A DNA stretch of 64,000 nt from the NCBI RefSeq assembly GCF_013179735.1, contig NZ_JABMEG010000001.1, forward strand, positions 310,001-374,000, read 5' to 3'. The position numbers and the translations under genes were made by a program. The stretch is from Permianibacter fluminis. Its GTDB lineage: Bacteria; Pseudomonadota; Gammaproteobacteria; Enterobacterales; Permianibacteraceae. Under the pieces are notes generated by a model. That model did not search any database. It was given only the letters and a program-made list of their open reading frames with translations, and was not told the DNA's origin. Of this stretch, positions 7,562 through 17,301 are shown piece by piece. Position 1 is the stretch's first letter. The number at the start of each line of letters is the position of its first letter.

Positions 7562-10417
7562 TCAGAACGACCGCCCCAGCCGGAAATAGGCTTCGTCGCC
7601 ACCGGGCTCGTCCAAGCCGCGGGCCCAGCCCAGGGTTATCTGCAGGCCTATCCGGTAGCCGAGCTTGAGCTCCGCCAGCAGCTCCAGGCCGGCACTGCGG
7701 TAGTACTGTTCGGGCGATGAACTGCCGGACCAGGCCGCGCCGGCCTCGTAAAACAGCGCGGCCGACAGGCGATTGAAGCCGATGGGCGGCACCATGAAAT
7801 GGGTATCGAGATCGGCCAGCGGCGTCCGCCATTCGACGCCCCCGATCCGGGCCCGCTTGCCGGTCAACGCCGGCTCGCCGTTGTCGTAGCCACGCAGCGC
7901 CAAATCACGCTCATTCAAACGCGGAATGCCGACGTGCTCGCTGTTGTAATGGCCGCCGAGCTCGAACGGTTCGGTGCCATCGTCGCCGCGCGCTTCGGTG
8001 TAGCGCAGCGCCAGTGTGGTCGCGCCGAGCCCAAACTGGCCACGCCAGTCGGCGCGATAGACCTTGCCTTCGTACTGACCGTCGAATGGATCGTAACTTT
8101 CCGCCAGCAGACTCAGCATCTGGCCACGGTTATTGCCTTCCGACCACCAGTTGCCGCGTCGGCTGTCATAACCGATGAACGCCGCGGCAACACGTTCGTC
8201 CTGCAATTCGAATTTCGCGCCATCCACAATCTGATAGGTTTCGCGGGCACTGGCGATACCGATGCCGGAATAAATCCGGGTATCCAGCCGCAGCCAGGGC
8301 AACAGCGACACCCATTGCGTGGTGGTGCGCAATTTGTATGCGACGATTTCCTCTTCGTCGTCGTCATTCTCGCTGCTGCTGGTGACCTCCATCTCCCGGA
8401 ACGCCGCCAGAAAATGCCGCTGGTCGTAACCGTAAATGAACGAACCGAGCCACTCACCTTCGCTGGTTTCGTATTGCGGGCTAAAGGTGTATTGGTGCCA
8501 GCCAAGCGCATCCTGACCAAAGACTTCCACACCAAGCGCCAGCGCACCGTCACCGACAAATGCAGTCGGAAACCAGGCCCGCGGCGCGATCGTTTCCAGC
8601 GCAGAATAATCGCGTTCGTTGCGAATTGTCACTGCAATCGGTTGCGCTGTCGCTGCCGCGACGGTGCTGTCTTGTGTTGTTGATGTTGTTTGTGTTGCTT
8701 GTGTGGTCGGTGAGGTCGGCGCGATATCGCCGGCGGCTACCGGATCAGTATTCGCCACCGTTTCCGCTGCCAGCGAATGCCGGCGCATTTGATAGCCGCC
8801 GCTGACCAACTCCAGGGTCACGAATTGTTGTTGCTCATCGCTGCCCGTCAGCGCAAGCACAGCGCCGTTGACCTCGGTCAATCGGCTTGCACCACTGCCA
8901 TCGCGGGCAACCTGCCAGGCATTGAGACGATCATCGCGATCGTGACCGAACAGCACGGCCTGATCATCCGCGCGGTAGTGCGGCGACAGCAGCGGGGTAT
9001 CGCTGTGCCACAGCGTTCGCACGGGTGCTGTCTGGTCCGACAAATCCATTTCCTGCAGGCGCCATTGCCCGGCTTGCTTGCTGGTCCAGACCAGCAAGCT
9101 ACCGGTCGCGTTGACGGCAAAATCCGGCAACTCTTCGCCGGCTGCCGCGCGATACAGGCGACGCTGAAATTGCCCCGTACGATCCAGCAATTGCAATTCC
9201 GACTGACCACTGTCGTTATGCAGCGCGACCATGCCGTGATCGCCGAGCCAGACCGCATTGCGATACCGGCCACAGTGGCTCAGCCGCTGCTTGCCGTCGG
9301 CTTCGCTCCAGCGATACAGATCGTAGTAATAGTGGTAATTGGCGCAGATTTCCGGCTGGGCAATCAGCACCTCGCCGCGTTGGTTGACATCGATGCGGGC
9401 GCCGTTTTCGACCCGTACCAGCGTTTGCCGCTGACCATTGGCCAGCACCCGCTGCAGCTGCGGCTGCCGGATGCCGTCATTGACCACGGCGTAAACGCTG
9501 CCATCGACAGCCAGCGCCGGCGCAGCCAGTTGCCACTGCGTATCGATCAGCAAGGCACCGCTTTGTGCAACCTGCGGGCCGGCAAAACGCGCGCGCAGCC
9601 AGTCCTGATATTCCAGCCAGAGCGCGTCCATCGCTTTGCCGGTGACAGTGACCGGATTGGAATGCACCCGGAACGGCAGCAGGTTGTCACTGTAATCATT
9701 GACCATGCGATACACCGCTTGGTCACCGTAACGCTGTTCGAGAAAGCGATAGAAATAGGCGCCGTACAGATAGGCTTTGTTGATCGGAAAGGCACGGCCA
9801 TCGCTGTTGATTTCGCGCAGCGATTTAACGCCACTCTGCACTTCCAACCGCATGTAGGCATCGAACAGCGTGTTGTCGAGCCGGCCGCGGTGCGCGTCAG
9901 GCTCGCTTTCAACATAGGTTGCCAACCCTTCGATCAACCAGGTCGGTTGCCAGACATTGGGAAACAACAAGGGAAACCGGCCGAGCACATTCTGCAGCGC
10001 TTTCGGCGCGCCACGCCGCTTGTCCATGTGCACGATATGGGTCAGCTCGTGACTGATCACGAGCTCCAGCCAGTCGCTGTTCTCCAGCAGCTCGCCATCA
10101 TCCGGCGGGGTCAGGAAAATGCCGGTGTGGTTGAACGGCAGCGGCGTGGCAAAACCATTGGCGACATCAAAGTCGTCCATCAGGATGAGCTGGGTCTTCT
10201 CTTGCGGCTGCCACTGAAACGCGCCGGTAATGCGCGGCCAGACCGTTTCGGCGATAGTCACGGCGGCTTCCGCCTGAGCGCGATTTTTGGCTTCGTAATG
10301 CACGACAAAATGATCGCTGTCAAAACTGCGCCAGTCGTGCGACGGATTCGGGCCGATGGCCCAGCACGAAGACGTCAGCACGAACAGCAAAATTCCAACA
10401 AAGCTTTTCGCTTTCAC
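7562..10417 (-). CDS. Secreted zinc metallopeptidase (gluzincin, MA-like) with outer-membrane-barrel-like C-terminus
   Basis: 951 residues. A signal peptide (MKAKSFVGILLFVLTSSCWA) is followed by a peptidase-MA-like domain: HELTH at residues 123-127 and a probable third zinc ligand in WLIEGLATYVESE about 40 residues later, the gluzincin spacing. Residues about 290-560 resemble a WD40/TolB-like propeller (repeating xxYRW/VxDHGMV/LVWTSKQ units). A Thr-rich linker (SPTTQATQTTSTTQ) precedes about 340 residues rich in alternating aromatic strands that end in EAYFRLGRSF, with the terminal Phe typical of outer-membrane barrel proteins (surface-antigen type). The likely location is the outer membrane with a periplasmic or surface peptidase; this placement is inference. 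No substrate can be named. It stands alone, with a 26-bp gap to a small membrane gene upstream on the same strand. A 552-codon frame on the opposite strand is only its shadow. Confidence 0.85.
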   Translation of the reverse strand: MKAKSFVGILLFVLTSSCWAIGPNPSHDWRSFDSDHFVVHYEAKNRAQAEAAVTIAETVWPRITGAFQWQPQEKTQLILMDDFDVANGFATPLPFNHTGIFLTPPDDGELLENSDWLELVISHELTHIVHMDKRRGAPKALQNVLGRFPLLFPNVWQPTWLIEGLATYVESEPDAHRGRLDNTLFDAYMRLEVQSGVKSLREINSDGRAFPINKAYLYGAYFYRFLEQRYGDQAVYRMVNDYSDNLLPFRVHSNPVTVTGKAMDALWLEYQDWLRARFAGPQVAQSGALLIDTQWQLAAPALAVDGSVYAVVNDGIRQPQLQRVLANGQRQTLVRVENGARIDVNQRGEVLIAQPEICANYHYYYDLYRWSEADGKQRLSHCGRYRNAVWLGDHGMVALHNDSGQSELQLLDRTGQFQRRLYRAAAGEELPDFAVNATGSLLVWTSKQAGQWRLQEMDLSDQTAPVRTLWHSDTPLLSPHYRADDQAVLFGHDRDDRLNAWQVARDGSGASRLTEVNGAVLALTGSDEQQQFVTLELVSGGYQMRRHSLAAETVANTDPVAAGDIAPTSPTTQATQTTSTTQDSTVAAATAQPIAVTIRNERDYSALETIAPRAWFPTAFVGDGALALGVEVFGQDALGWHQYTFSPQYETSEGEWLGSFIYGYDQRHFLAAFREMEVTSSSENDDDEEEIVAYKLRTTTQWVSLLPWLRLDTRIYSGIGIASARETYQIVDGAKFELQDERVAAAFIGYDSRRGNWWSEGNNRGQMLSLLAESYDPFDGQYEGKVYRADWRGQFGLGATTLALRYTEARGDDGTEPFELGGHYNSEHVGIPRLNERDLALRGYDNGEPALTGKRARIGGVEWRTPLADLDTHFMVPPIGFNRLSAALFYEAGAAWSGSSSPEQYYRSAGLELLAELKLGYRIGLQITLGWARGLDEPGGDEAYFRLGRSF

Positions 10418-10443
10418 TTTCTGTCCTTTTTGTAATTGCGTGC

Positions 10444-10773
10444 CTAATTCGAGGTGCGAGCTTTGACTTTAAAAAATGTAAAAACACCTCTTGCAAGACA
10501 GGCTATGGCCGCACAATTCACTCCCAATCCAATCGAAAGCAATACGGCGTGCGCAATCTGCCTTCCCTCCGGACCAAACGCAATCGTCATCTCACGGCCA
10601 TAGGAGAATAGTAACGATGACCAAGGATAGGCGACCAACAGCATGAAGAACCCCGGGAGATTCAAGTCAAGTGGCCAATAAATTTGATAGCGTCGACAAA
10701 ACCACCACAGGCCATGATAGAGAAGAAAAAGCAAGGTCGCGGTCAGGAAAGAAACCAGTGCTGTTTTTTTCAT
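10444..10773 (-). CDS. Small membrane protein, unknown function
   Basis: 109 residues from the ATG at 10773 (MKKTALVSFLTATLLFLLYH); AGGTTG about 8 nt upstream supports this over a TTG 45 bases further out. Three hydrophobic segments are visible: residues 5-20, about 38-55 (LPGFFMLLVAYPWSSLLF) and about 73-97 (HAVLLSIGLGVNCAAIACLA). The C-terminus is basic. I recognise no family. The DNA is AT-richer than hslO on one side and the peptidase on the other, which hints at later acquisition. It is co-directional with both neighbours but need not be co-transcribed. Confidence 0.6.
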   Translation of the reverse strand: MKKTALVSFLTATLLFLLYHGLWWFCRRYQIYWPLDLNLPGFFMLLVAYPWSSLLFSYGREMTIAFGPEGRQIAHAVLLSIGLGVNCAAIACLARGVFTFFKVKARTSN

Positions 10774-10829
10774 ATTTTCAACCTGGATGGCCGCTGTTGG
10801 CGAGGGCTCTGAACACAATCCAATACTGT

Positions 10830-11777
10830 TTAGTGTGACTGCGCCGAGCCCGGAATCTGGTGGCCGAGCGCCGCCACATCGATGGCGTCAAAGCGGTAGA
10901 TCTGGTTGCAGAAATCGCAGGTCACGGTCACCGCGCCGTCTTCCTGCAGCAACTCGATGATGTCCTGCTGCTCCAGTGTCCGCAGCGTATCGGCACAGCG
11001 CTCGCGGGAACAGCGGCACTGAAAGCGTACCGGCTGCGATTCGAACAAGCGGACGTTTTCCTCGTGATACAGCCGATGCAGCAGCGTTTCGATGGGCAGA
11101 TGAAACGCCTCTTCGGATTTCAGCGTTTCCGCCAGCAGCCGGATGCGGTTGAAATCCTCCTGCTGATCCAGCCCCGGCAGCGCCTGAATGAGCAAACCGA
11201 CGCTGCGGCTGTCGTTGCCGCTGCGCTCATGCCAGATCATCACCCGGGTCGCCAACTGTTCCGACTGCTGAAAGTAATGCTCCAGACAGCCGGCAATGGA
11301 GCCGCCATCGAGCGGCACCACGCCTTGGTACTGCTGGCCTTGATCCGGCAGCAGACTCAGCGCCAGCTGGCCGCCCTGCACCAAATCCGAAAAGCCCGGC
11401 GCGGCGGTGCTGTCCGCCTCAAACGCCGGCGACGGCCGCCACTGGGCCAGACTGCGGATGCCGGGACCGGGCTGGGCCGGGTCGCTGGCGCTCTCGGCCA
11501 GCAGCAGCTTGACCGGGCCACTGCCCTGCAGTTGCAGCGCCAGCCGGCCCTTGAGCTTGACCGTGGTCGCCAGCAGGGCGATGGCGGTGGTGGCCTCGGC
11601 CAGCAGACCTGCCACCGGCGCCGGGTAGGCATGGGCACTGAGGTTGCGCTGCAGCGAGCGGTCCAGCCGGACCAGCGTGCCGCGCACGGCCAGGTCATCA
11701 AAGACAAAGCGGTGCAGCTGGTCCCAGTTGTTGCTGGTGCCGGCAGGGTGGACAGGGGCGTCGGTGGTGGTGGTCAT
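10830..11777 (-). CDS. hslO: Hsp33 redox-regulated molecular chaperone
   Basis: Cytoplasmic holdase chaperone activated by oxidation and unfolding of a zinc-binding C-terminal switch. About 315 residues from the ATG at 11777 (AGGAT 7 nt upstream); a TTG two codons earlier overlaps the hslR stop and is less likely. The N-terminal domain starts around DQLHRFVFDDLAVRGTLVRL, and the zinc centre is complete: CRC (FQCRCSRERC) and CDFC (VTCDFCNQIYRF), the CxC...CxxC pattern of Hsp33. An internal GSIAGCLEHYFQQSEQ motif is typical. The gene begins 2 bp after the stop of hslR, so the two heat-shock genes form an operon, as in Escherichia coli. Confidence 0.97.
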   Translation of the reverse strand: MTTTTDAPVHPAGTSNNWDQLHRFVFDDLAVRGTLVRLDRSLQRNLSAHAYPAPVAGLLAEATTAIALLATTVKLKGRLALQLQGSGPVKLLLAESASDPAQPGPGIRSLAQWRPSPAFEADSTAAPGFSDLVQGGQLALSLLPDQGQQYQGVVPLDGGSIAGCLEHYFQQSEQLATRVMIWHERSGNDSRSVGLLIQALPGLDQQEDFNRIRLLAETLKSEEAFHLPIETLLHRLYHEENVRLFESQPVRFQCRCSRERCADTLRTLEQQDIIELLQEDGAVTVTCDFCNQIYRFDAIDVAALGHQIPGSAQSH

Positions 11778-11779
11778 GG

Positions 11780-12235
11780 TCAATCCTGATCGTTGGAATG
11801 CTGGTCGCGGAAACGGTGCAACTGCCGGCGCTGGCGTTTGTCCGGCCGGCCGTCGGTGATCGGCTGGCTCAGTGCGGCCGCCTTGCGCAGTTCGGCGGCG
11901 GCCAGTCTGGCACTGAGGCTGGCCGGCGTTTCCTCATATAACTGCTGGGCAACGGCGGCCGGGCCGCGCTGCTCGGACAGCCCGCAGACGATCAGCTCGC
12001 GATCATCCACGCCCTGGCGAACGCTTAGCCGAATGCCGAGTCGAACCGCGTGCCCGGGCTTGACGCGCTGGCCGTCGCAATGAACCTTGCCGCCTTCGAC
12101 GGCGGCCTGCGCCAGCGCCCGGGTCTTGAACAGCCGGGCGGCCCACAGCCATTTGTCGAGGCGGATGCGGTCCGCATCGGCCGTATCGACAGGCTCGATG
12201 CCTTGTTCGATCAGCTTGCTGCGGCCTCGGCTCAT
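11780..12235 (-). CDS. hslR: Hsp15, S4-domain ribosome-associated heat-shock protein
   Basis: 151 residues. An S4 RNA-binding domain lies at about 22-85 (IRLDKWLWAARLFKTRALAQ, VEGGKVHCDGQRVKPGHAV). The C-terminus is basic (DGRPDKRQRRQLHRFRDQH). Hsp15 binds 50S subunits that carry stalled nascent tRNA and takes part in rescue. The length and the lysine/arginine tail fit the family (E. coli about 133). The start is the ATG preceded by AGGAGCAAGGCG. It is the first gene of the hslR-hslO operon and is transcribed away from the T2SS operon, with 288 bp between the two starts. Confidence 0.95.
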   Translation of the reverse strand: MSRGRSKLIEQGIEPVDTADADRIRLDKWLWAARLFKTRALAQAAVEGGKVHCDGQRVKPGHAVRLGIRLSVRQGVDDRELIVCGLSEQRGPAAVAQQLYEETPASLSARLAAAELRKAAALSQPITDGRPDKRQRRQLHRFRDQHSNDQD

Positions 12236-12523
12236 CGCCTTGCTCCTGCCGGGGCCAGAACACCAGCCCGAACTTTTGTGGCGCGATTGTCATCAGAGGG
12301 TACTGTCATGCCGCTATTCTACCGGCCCGCTCCGGTTTGTCCCGAATCGGGCGCGCCATTGGCCAAACGCTCGCCACTCTACAAATCGGTACAACACAGT
12401 GCCGGTTCGGCGCTGGTCGGGGTCGGGACTGCTTGTTATCCTTGCCCGCGCTTCGGGATCGAAGTAAGCGATACCTATAACGATTGGTCTAGCCGTACAA
12501 AGACCTGAGAACAGGACTCTCCC
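12236..12523. promoter_or_regulatory. Divergent promoter region hslR / gspC, 288 bp
   Basis: Must contain the promoters of the hslR-hslO operon (minus) and the T2SS operon (plus). A TATAAC hexamer at 12476-12481 could be a -10 box for gspC, but I see no good -35 at 17 bp. Short frames across the region have no ribosome site or family match. Confidence 0.45.
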
Positions 12524-13444
12524 TTGGTTGCCTCTGGCCTTCCTGCCACTTTGCTGAACCGGCTGCGCGCCGTCCCCACGCCGTGGTGGCAACGCCTGGT
12601 GCTGGCGCTCGCCTTGTTCTGGTTGCTCTACACCCTGGCCCGCACCACCTGGCGGGTACACGACGCATTGACCTGGACGGTGCCGCCACCGCCAGCCAGT
12701 GCCGTGGCAATCGAAACCCCGGTCGCTGTCGATATCGAGGCGCTGGTCGCCACCAATCTGTTTGGCAGTGTCGACATCGCGGCGCCGGAACCGACCAGTG
12801 AAGATGCGCCCGACAGCAGTGCCTCGCTCAAACTGCTCGGCGTCTATGCCGCCGACAACGAATTGAAAGCCAGCGCCATCATTGAAGAAACCAGCGGCGC
12901 CCAGAGCGTGGTTTTTGTCAACGAACCGCTGCCCGGCGGCTACGGCACGCTCAAGCAAGTGTTTTACGATCGCATCGTCATGGATCGCGGTGGCCGCCTG
13001 GAAACCCTGCGCATGGAAGATCTGACCGGCCAGCTCGGCGACTTGTCCGGTGGCCAGCCTGCGGACCTGCCCGGCAAGGCCGAAGCCCGCACGCTCGACA
13101 AGCGCCGCGACGCCCAGCTGACCCAATCGCTGCAGGACATGCGCACCCGGCTGCAAACCAATCCGGCGTCACTGACCGACGTGCTCAGCATCGAACCCAG
13201 CTATGAAAAAGGTTCCGGCCAGTTGCTCGGTTACCGGCTCGGCCCCGGCAAGGATCGCAAACTGTTTGGCCGCTTCGGCCTGCAACGCAATGATCTGGTC
13301 ACTGCAATCAATGGCGTCACGCTCGATGATCCGACCCGCGCGCTGGCGCTGTTCAATGATCTGAATGACGCCAAGGAACTGTCGATCACGCTGCAGCGTG
13401 GTGGTCAGCCCGTCACTATCCAACTCAGCCTGCAAAACCCGTAA
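12524..13444 (+). CDS. gspC: T2SS inner-membrane protein GspC
   Basis: 306 residues. GspC links the inner-membrane platform to the secretin GspD. One N-terminal membrane helix (QRLVLALALFWLLYTLARTTW) follows a short cytoplasmic end. The homology region that contacts GspD is around residues 65-160 (VDIEALVATNLFGSVD... LLGVYAADNELKASAII), and a PDZ domain occupies the last 90 residues (FGRFGLQRNDLVTAINGVTL... LSITLQRGGQ). The start is a TTG at 12524 with AGGA about 9 nt upstream; no ATG or GTG further in leaves the membrane helix intact with a better site. First gene of the gsp operon, 3 bp before gspD. Confidence 0.93.
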   Translation: MVASGLPATLLNRLRAVPTPWWQRLVLALALFWLLYTLARTTWRVHDALTWTVPPPPASAVAIETPVAVDIEALVATNLFGSVDIAAPEPTSEDAPDSSASLKLLGVYAADNELKASAIIEETSGAQSVVFVNEPLPGGYGTLKQVFYDRIVMDRGGRLETLRMEDLTGQLGDLSGGQPADLPGKAEARTLDKRRDAQLTQSLQDMRTRLQTNPASLTDVLSIEPSYEKGSGQLLGYRLGPGKDRKLFGRFGLQRNDLVTAINGVTLDDPTRALALFNDLNDAKELSITLQRGGQPVTIQLSLQNP

Positions 13445-13447
13445 CGG

Positions 13448-15778
13448 ATGCCGCTCGTGAAACGCTTGTCGAACTCTCAGTCTTCTTCCCAAACCGATGC
13501 GCGCATTCGCGGCTCGATTTTTCGTTACCCCGGCCTCCGTTACCCCGGCTTCCGGCACACCGTGCTGGCCAGCGCGTTGGCGGTCGGTCTGACCGGCAGT
13601 GCGCTGTTTGCCCCGAGCGCCGATGCCGGCCAGGCGATTCTGAATCTGAAAGACGCCGACATCCGGGTTGTCATCGAGCAGGTCAGCAAACTGACCGGCA
13701 AAACGTTCGTGCTCGACCCGCGCGTGCAAGGCCAGAAGATCACCATCCTGTCGCAGCACATGATGGACGAACGCGAGATTTACGACACCTTCCTGACCAT
13801 TCTGAAGGTTTACGGTTTTGCCGCCGTGGAAACCAACGGCGTTACCAAGATCGTGCAGGAACAGACCGCGCGGCAGGACAGCGTGCCGGTCGCTTCCGAA
13901 GGCGGTCGCCGTTATCGCGGCGACGAAATGATCACCCGCGTGATCAAAGTCGAACACGTCGATGCCAACCAATTGGTGCCGGTGCTGCGCGTGCTGGTGC
14001 CGCAACAAGGCCATATGGCGCCGTACGCCCGGACCAATGTGCTGGTGATCAACGACACCGCCGCCAACATCGAACGACTGGTCGAAATCATTCGCCAGAT
14101 CGACAAGGCCAGCGAAGAAGAAATCGAAATCATCCAGCTCAAGCATGCCGCCGCCGAAGAGATCGTCCGGATTCTGGAAAACCTGGAACGGCAGGGTGCG
14201 AAAGCCGAAGACCCGATCAACAAGCCGCGTTACACCGCCGATGTCCGCACCAACAGCATTTTGCTCAGTGCCGAAGGCAAGGCACGCCTGAAACTGCGCG
14301 GCATGATCGCCCAGCTCGATCAGCCGGTCACGTCCGGCGGCAACACCAAGGTTATCTATCTGCATTACGCCAAAGCCGAAGACGTGGTCAAAGTGCTGAC
14401 CGGCGTGTCGCAGCAGCTCGCCAAGCAAGAAGAAGGCAAGAAAAGCGAAGGCGGCAGCAGCAGCGCCAGCCGTGGTCGCAACGGCGAGAATTTCAGCATC
14501 GATTCGCATGAAGAAACCAATGCCCTGGTGATCACCGCGCCGCCGGACATGATGCGCTCGCTGGAAGCGGTGATCCGCCAGCTCGACATCCGCCGTGCGC
14601 AAGTGCATGTTGAAGCGATGATTGTCGAGATCTCCGACAACAAGGCGAAAGAACTCGGCGTGCAATGGCTGTTTGCCGATCGCAGCGACAATGCGACCCG
14701 GCCGCTGGGCGTCATCAACTACACCAATACCGGACCGGGCATTGGCAGCATTGCTGGCGCGGCATTGCAGCAGCAGGGCCAAGATGGCACCACAGTCACC
14801 ACAGTTGATGGCACAACGGTCACCACCACAACAACGCCGAACAACGGCGACAACGGCGCCGCCCTCGGTACCCTGCTCGGCAGCATGCAGGGCATGGGCC
14901 TCGGCCTCGGCCGCATTTCCGACAATGGCTTCTCGTTCGGGGCGTTTATTCGTGCGCTCGGTTCGACCACCGACTCGAACGTGCTGTCGCGGCCGTCGGT
15001 GACCACGCTCGACAATGAAGAAGCCGAGTTTCTCGCCGGTCAGGAAGTGCCGATCATCACCGGCTCGACGCTGGGTGGGAACAACCAGAATCCGTTCCAG
15101 CAAGTTGATCGCAAAGAGATTGGCGTCAAACTGAAAATCAAACCGCAGATCAACGAAGGCGATGCGGTCAAACTGAACATTGAACAGGAAGTGTCGAGCA
15201 TCGCCGGCACCACCGGTGTCGACATCATCACCAACAAGCGCAGCATCAAGAACAGCGTATTGGTTGAAGACGGCGACACCATCGTGCTCGGCGGTCTGGT
15301 CGATGACGACGTTCAGCAGAGCGTGCAGAAGGTGCCAATCCTCGGCGACATTCCGCTGCTCGGCAATTTGTTCAAGTCGCAGAAAACCACCAAGACCAAA
15401 CGCAACCTGCTGGTGTTCATCCGGCCGACCATCATTCGCGATGCCGAGTCGATGAGCCAGTTGTCGGCGCGCAAATACGACAACCTGCGCCAGCTGCAAA
15501 TCGAGAAGAAAGACGATGGCATCAACCTGATGCCGCTGGAAGATCCCGCCATCATGCCGGAATGGGAAAACCGACCCGCGCCAGTGCTGCGGCCGTCGGA
15601 CATGAAACCGGAAGACGCCGCGCTGATACCGCCCGCGACACCGGCAGCCAATACACCGGCCGCACCGGCGGCACCGGCACCAACCGCCGCACCGGCGCCA
15701 GTCGGCATGCCGGCCCCGGAAGACGTGCAACCGGTTGACGAAACCCCGTTGAAACCCAAAGAGAGCGAGGAGCGCTGA
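13448..15778 (+). CDS. gspD: T2SS outer-membrane secretin GspD
   Basis: 776 residues; forms the outer-membrane channel of T2SS. The long N-terminal region ends in a signal peptide ([17 protein letters not shown]... SADA). Domain N0 follows ([20 protein letters not shown]), then N1-N3 with repeated motifs ([56 protein letters not shown]), then the secretin domain ([61 protein letters not shown]). The last roughly 60 residues are Pro/Ala-rich and do not look like a pilotin-binding S-domain; no gspS is nearby. A Thr-rich loop ([18 protein letters not shown]) lies in the secretin core. An 853-codon antisense frame is a codon-bias shadow. Confidence 0.98.
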   Translation: MPLVKRLSNSQSSSQTDARIRGSIFRYPGLRYPGFRHTVLASALAVGLTGSALFAPSADAGQAILNLKDADIRVVIEQVSKLTGKTFVLDPRVQGQKITILSQHMMDEREIYDTFLTILKVYGFAAVETNGVTKIVQEQTARQDSVPVASEGGRRYRGDEMITRVIKVEHVDANQLVPVLRVLVPQQGHMAPYARTNVLVINDTAANIERLVEIIRQIDKASEEEIEIIQLKHAAAEEIVRILENLERQGAKAEDPINKPRYTADVRTNSILLSAEGKARLKLRGMIAQLDQPVTSGGNTKVIYLHYAKAEDVVKVLTGVSQQLAKQEEGKKSEGGSSSASRGRNGENFSIDSHEETNALVITAPPDMMRSLEAVIRQLDIRRAQVHVEAMIVEISDNKAKELGVQWLFADRSDNATRPLGVINYTNTGPGIGSIAGAALQQQGQDGTTVTTVDGTTVTTTTTPNNGDNGAALGTLLGSMQGMGLGLGRISDNGFSFGAFIRALGSTTDSNVLSRPSVTTLDNEEAEFLAGQEVPIITGSTLGGNNQNPFQQVDRKEIGVKLKIKPQINEGDAVKLNIEQEVSSIAGTTGVDIITNKRSIKNSVLVEDGDTIVLGGLVDDDVQQSVQKVPILGDIPLLGNLFKSQKTTKTKRNLLVFIRPTIIRDAESMSQLSARKYDNLRQLQIEKKDDGINLMPLEDPAIMPEWENRPAPVLRPSDMKPEDAALIPPATPAANTPAAPAAPAPTAAPAPVGMPAPEDVQPVDETPLKPKESEER

Positions 15779-15779
15779 C

Positions 15780-17252
15780 GTGGAAGCGGCTCGCCTGCCA
15801 TTCGGTTTTGCCCGTCGTCATGGCGTGCTGGTCGCCAGCGAACAGGACGGCGTGGCCCGCTTGCTGGTCAAGCCGGGCGTTGCGCCGGTGGCGCTGGCCG
15901 AAGCGCGGCGCTTTCTCGGCCGGCCGGTGCGTTTCGACGTCGTGACGCCGGAATTGTTCGATGTCGAAATGGCCCGTGCCTACCAAACCGAAGCCGGTGG
16001 CGCCGCTCAAGCCATGGAAGACATCGGCGAAGAGATCGATCTGTTCCGGTTGGTTGACGAGATCCCGCAAACCGAAGATTTGCTCGAAGCCGAAGACGAC
16101 GCCCCGATCATCAAACTAATCAACGCGCTGCTGTCGGAAGCGATCAAGGAAAACGCCTCCGATATCCATATCGAAACCTTTGAACGCCAGCTGATGGTGC
16201 GATTCCGGGTCGATGGCGTGCTGCGCGAAGTGCTGCAACCGGATCGCCGTATCGCGCCGCTGCTGGTGTCGCGGATCAAGGTCATGGCCAAGCTCGACAT
16301 CGCCGAAAAACGCATTCCGCAGGACGGTCGCATTGCCTTGCGTCTCGGTGGTCGCGCCGTCGATGTCCGGGTGTCAACGCTGCCGTCTTCGCATGGCGAG
16401 CGGGTCGTGTTGCGGCTGCTCGACAAGCAAGCCGGCCGGCTCGATTTCTCGCATCTGGGCATGGCCGACTGGCTCATGGAACGCATGCGCGAGCTGCTGC
16501 TGAAACCGCACGGCATCATTCTGGTTACCGGCCCGACCGGTTCCGGTAAAACCACCACGCTGTATGCCGGCCTGACCATCCTGAACAACCAGACCCGCAA
16601 CATCCTGACCGTTGAAGATCCGATCGAATACCAGCTCGAAGGCATCGGCCAGACTCAAGTCAATCCGAAAGTCGACATGACCTTCGCCCGCGGTCTGCGC
16701 GCGATTTTGCGTCAGGACCCGGACGTCGTGATGGTCGGCGAAATCCGCGATCTGGAAACTGCGCAAATCGCTGTGCAAGCCTCGCTGACCGGTCACCTGG
16801 TGCTGAGCACGCTGCACACCAACAGCGCAGTCGGCGCCGTTACCCGTTTGTCCGACATGGGCATCGAACCGTTTCTGCTGTCGTCGTCGCTGCTCGGCGT
16901 ACTCGCGCAAAGGCTGGTCCGCCGGCTCTGCCCGGATTGCAAAAAAGCCGCACCGGCCAGCGCAAAAGAATGCGAGCTGATCGGACTCGATTTCAGCAAG
17001 GCCCCGACCATTTTCCACCCAGTCGGTTGCGGCAACTGCCGCTTCACCGGCTATCGCGGTCGCCAGGGCATTTACGAACTGCTGCTGGTCGACGATGACA
17101 TGCGCACGATGATTCACAACAACATGAGTGAGCAGGAAATCGAGAAACAGGCACGCAAATACTCGCCCTCGATACGCGAAGACGGCCGCAATCAAGTACT
17201 GGCCGGGCTGACCTCGATTGAAGAAGTCCTGCGTGTGACGCGGGAAGATTGA
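15780..17252 (+). CDS. gspE: T2SS assembly ATPase GspE
   Basis: 490 residues; cytoplasmic hexameric ATPase that powers pseudopilus assembly. Starts with GTG 1 bp after the gspD stop, preceded by GAGCGAGGAGCGC. The N-terminal region (about 1-100) binds GspL. The core has Walker [11 protein letters not shown] (about residues 251-260), Asp-box [12 protein letters not shown], Walker [13 protein letters not shown], the His box ([18 protein letters not shown]) and the metal-binding four-cysteine motif CPDC...CGNC near 384-425, typical of GspE. The downstream gene gspF is 645 bp away instead of touching, because a non-coding element lies between them. Confidence 0.98.
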   Translation: MEAARLPFGFARRHGVLVASEQDGVARLLVKPGVAPVALAEARRFLGRPVRFDVVTPELFDVEMARAYQTEAGGAAQAMEDIGEEIDLFRLVDEIPQTEDLLEAEDDAPIIKLINALLSEAIKENASDIHIETFERQLMVRFRVDGVLREVLQPDRRIAPLLVSRIKVMAKLDIAEKRIPQDGRIALRLGGRAVDVRVSTLPSSHGERVVLRLLDKQAGRLDFSHLGMADWLMERMRELLLKPHGIILVTGPTGSGKTTTLYAGLTILNNQTRNILTVEDPIEYQLEGIGQTQVNPKVDMTFARGLRAILRQDPDVVMVGEIRDLETAQIAVQASLTGHLVLSTLHTNSAVGAVTRLSDMGIEPFLLSSSLLGVLAQRLVRRLCPDCKKAAPASAKECELIGLDFSKAPTIFHPVGCGNCRFTGYRGRQGIYELLLVDDDMRTMIHNNMSEQEIEKQARKYSPSIREDGRNQVLAGLTSIEEVLRVTRED

Positions 17253-17301
17253 TTTCTATGGTTCGTTCTCTGTCGCCACGTTGCTCGCTCATCGAACCTT
17301 T

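Noticed and set aside
8777..10435. 552-codon plus-strand frame opposite the metallopeptidase
   Set aside because: Antisense shadow of a gene with signal peptide, HELTH site and family features.
12476..12481. Confident sigma-70 promoter for the gsp operon
   Set aside because: TATAAC is a fair -10 but no -35 at the right distance is visible.
12050..12508. Plus-strand frames between hslR and gspC
   Set aside because: Overlap hslR antisense, no ribosome site or family signature.
13169..15730. 853-codon minus-strand frame opposite gspD
   Set aside because: Codon-bias mirror of gspD; His/Arg/Gln/Val-rich, no ribosome site, no domain.
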